A stretch of 15,267 nucleotides of DNA, taken from the NCBI GenBank assembly GCA_012517025.1, contig JAAYVT010000622.1, positions 1 through 15,267 on the forward strand, written 5' to 3'. The notes under the pieces were generated by a model, which ran no database searches, had not been told where the DNA came from, and saw only the letters and a list, made by a program, of their open reading frames with translations. The DNA comes from Phyllobacteriaceae bacterium (GTDB lineage Bacteria > Pseudomonadota > Alphaproteobacteria > Rhizobiales > Ancalomicrobiaceae). The stretch's first letter is position 1. The number at the start of each line of letters is the position of its first letter. The position numbers and the translations under genes were made by a program. Positions 14,338-15,267 of this stretch are shown here, piece after piece.

Positions 14338-14413
14338 CCCAGTTCTGTCGGCGCGTTGAACGCGCCTCGTGTGGCTCAGCCGGCGCATTGATCGCGCCTC
14401 ATCTGACTCAGTC
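14318..14413. repeat. 32-bp tandem repeat array, three units, each with a central palindrome
   Basis: Units begin at 14318, 14350 and 14382, and a partial fourth starts at 14414; each step is exactly 32 bases. Units 1 and 2 share GGCGCGTTGAACGCGCCTCG. Unit 3 differs at three of these twenty positions (GGCGCATTGATCGCGCCTCA). The remaining 12 bases diverge (CCCAGTTCTGTC, TGTGGCTCAGCC, TCTGACTCAGTC), though units 2 and 3 share CTCAG and a C-rich end. Unit 1 starts within the last codons of the glycosyltransferase, and unit 4 lies within the last codons of the convergent SDR gene. Confidence 0.85.
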
Positions 14414-15267
14414 GGCGCGGCGGCCGGCCGAGGTGGCCCGGACGGCGGCGACGAGCAGCGGCACCGGGTCGGGGAAGGTCTCGGCGCCGACGCCGACGGT
14501 CTGATCGCTGGCGAGCCGCGGCAACCGCTCGGCGACCACCGTGCCGAAACGCGGATCGCTCCGCAGCGCGGCGCACAGCACCTCGCCCGCCGCCTTGGCC
14601 ATGGCGTAGTCGACGAACCCTTCCGGCGGTGCCGCGACATAGACCGTCGAGGGATAGAACACGTCGAGCCGCCGCTCGGCACGCGCCGCCAATCGCTCGG
14701 CGAGCGCGGCGAAGGCGTCGACGTAGGCCGCCAGATAGCGCCCCCGCGTCGCCGGATCCGACCCCGGCCCACCGCCGCGAATCGCCGGCGTCGCCATGTA
14801 ATAGATCTGATCGAAGGCGGCGTCGGCCGCTCCGACCGGCCCTTCCGCGCCCTCGCCGACGTCGAGCCGCGCCACCGCGCAAGTCCCGCCGGCGGCGACG
14901 ATCTCGGCCCGGACCCGCTCGGCGTCGTCGGCGCCGTGGGCATAGGTGATCACCACCTCCGCCCCGCCCGCCGCCAGGATCTTGGCGATCACCTCGCCGA
15001 GGCCGCGCGAGCCGCCGACCACCAGCGACCGGATCCCGGCGAATTCACCCGCCGTCACCGCTTCCGCGACCGCGCTCGCCGTCGGCTGAGCGACCGGCTC
15101 GGGACGCAGATGCGTGTCGATCGTCCCCTCCCAACCGCCACCGCCGACCGCCAGCCGCAGCAGACGGAAGCGCGGATCGTAGAGCGCGGTGCGGAACGAC
15201 AGCCCGTCAGCCCACGGCGCAGGGGCCGCCGTCGACGTGAGCGAAAGCCCGCGAAACAACGAATGCA
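14408..15267 (-). CDS. SDR-fold protein with an N-terminal extension, 5' end outside the window (partial)
   Basis: The frame is open to the window edge, so the true start may lie beyond 15267; a TTG at 15259 is a possible but unconvincing start. The visible part of about 285 residues has, numbered from that TTG, an N-terminal segment of about 70 residues that I do not recognise. It contains RTALYDPRFRLLRLAV, GWEGTIDTHLRPEPVAQP. A Rossmann/SDR domain follows, with GGSRGLGE (82-89) as the cofactor motif, LDV (132-134), YPSTVYV (202-208, S204) and YAMAK (218-222) as the catalytic Y-x-x-x-K. The usual NAG motif is replaced by YMATPAI. The N-terminal piece may be the end of another domain, for example a hotdog-type dehydratase fused to a ketoreductase, but this is a guess. 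It converges on the glycosyltransferase, and its stop lies at the edge of the tandem repeat array. Confidence 0.75.
   Translation of the reverse strand, partial: HSLFRGLSLTSTAAPAPWADGLSFRTALYDPRFRLLRLAVGGGGWEGTIDTHLRPEPVAQPTASAVAEAVTAGEFAGIRSLVVGGSRGLGEVIAKILAAGGAEVVITYAHGADDAERVRAEIVAAGGTCAVARLDVGEGAEGPVGAADAAFDQIYYMATPAIRGGGPGSDPATRGRYLAAYVDAFAALAERLAARAERRLDVFYPSTVYVAAPPEGFVDYAMAKAAGEVLCAALRSDPRFGTVVAERLPRLASDQTVGVGAETFPDPVPLLVAAVRATSAGRRAD

Noticed and set aside
12383..14359. Long plus-strand frame overlapping the glycosyltransferase in another phase
   Set aside because: Its product is almost purely Arg/Pro/Ala and reads through a gene with intact GT2 motifs in the other frame.
14318..14413. 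CRISPR array
   Set aside because: The unit is 32 bases including a 12-base linker, far too short for spacers, and the core is a near-perfect palindrome overlapping gene ends; no cas genes are near.

Overview
The window looks like a chromosomal stretch of a very GC-rich alphaproteobacterium, probably of the Rhizobiales/Hyphomicrobiales (inference from base composition, codon use and gene families; I cannot name a genus). It is densely packed with fifteen protein genes. I saw no tRNA, rRNA, insertion sequence, integrase or CRISPR array. Its theme is the cell surface: a capsule-type polysaccharide exporter, enzymes that may build or modify the polymer, and a separate block holding a two-component system and small exported proteins.

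Left part (1-1894, plus strand): an unassigned leader with a GC hairpin, then a PlsC-type acyltransferase overlapping by ATGA with a Stealth-family sugar-phosphate transferase. Next (1911-3952, minus strand) is an OmpR-family response regulator, coupled by ATGA to an EnvZ/RstB-like histidine kinase. Its upstream region carries a tandem CGTTAC box. Divergent from it (4137-5688, plus strand) lie a small Ser/Thr/Gly-rich exported protein, a sterol desaturase/fatty-acid hydroxylase-family membrane enzyme and a small four-cysteine exported protein, the last two again joined by ATGA. A minus-strand SDR oxidoreductase (5768-6574) follows.

Right part (6841-12362, minus strand): a complete inner-to-outer-membrane capsule export set. 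In transcription order it is KpsT-like ATPase, a first KpsE/CtrB-like protein, a second KpsE/CtrB-like protein, KpsM-like permease and, after a strong hairpin, a CtrA/BexD-like outer-membrane lipoprotein. The periplasmic-adaptor gene is present twice, as diverged tandem paralogues. Divergent from kpsT is a large glycosyltransferase with two GT2 domains (12549-14327). It ends in a 32-bp tandem repeat array whose first palindrome holds the stop codon in its loop. The array runs up to the 3' end of a convergent SDR-domain gene that is cut by the window edge.

The likely division of labour is that the double GT2 enzyme, and perhaps the Stealth transferase, polymerise or decorate a glycan, and the KpsT/M/E/E/OPX complex exports it. 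The PlsC-like enzyme and the hydroxylase may act on lipids. Kdo-linker enzymes of the KpsC/KpsS type, usual for group 2 capsules, are not in this window. The most useful leads are the duplicated KpsE-like genes, the hairpin separating the outer-membrane gene from the rest of the operon, the tandem palindrome array, and the two-component/exported-protein island with its predicted operator.
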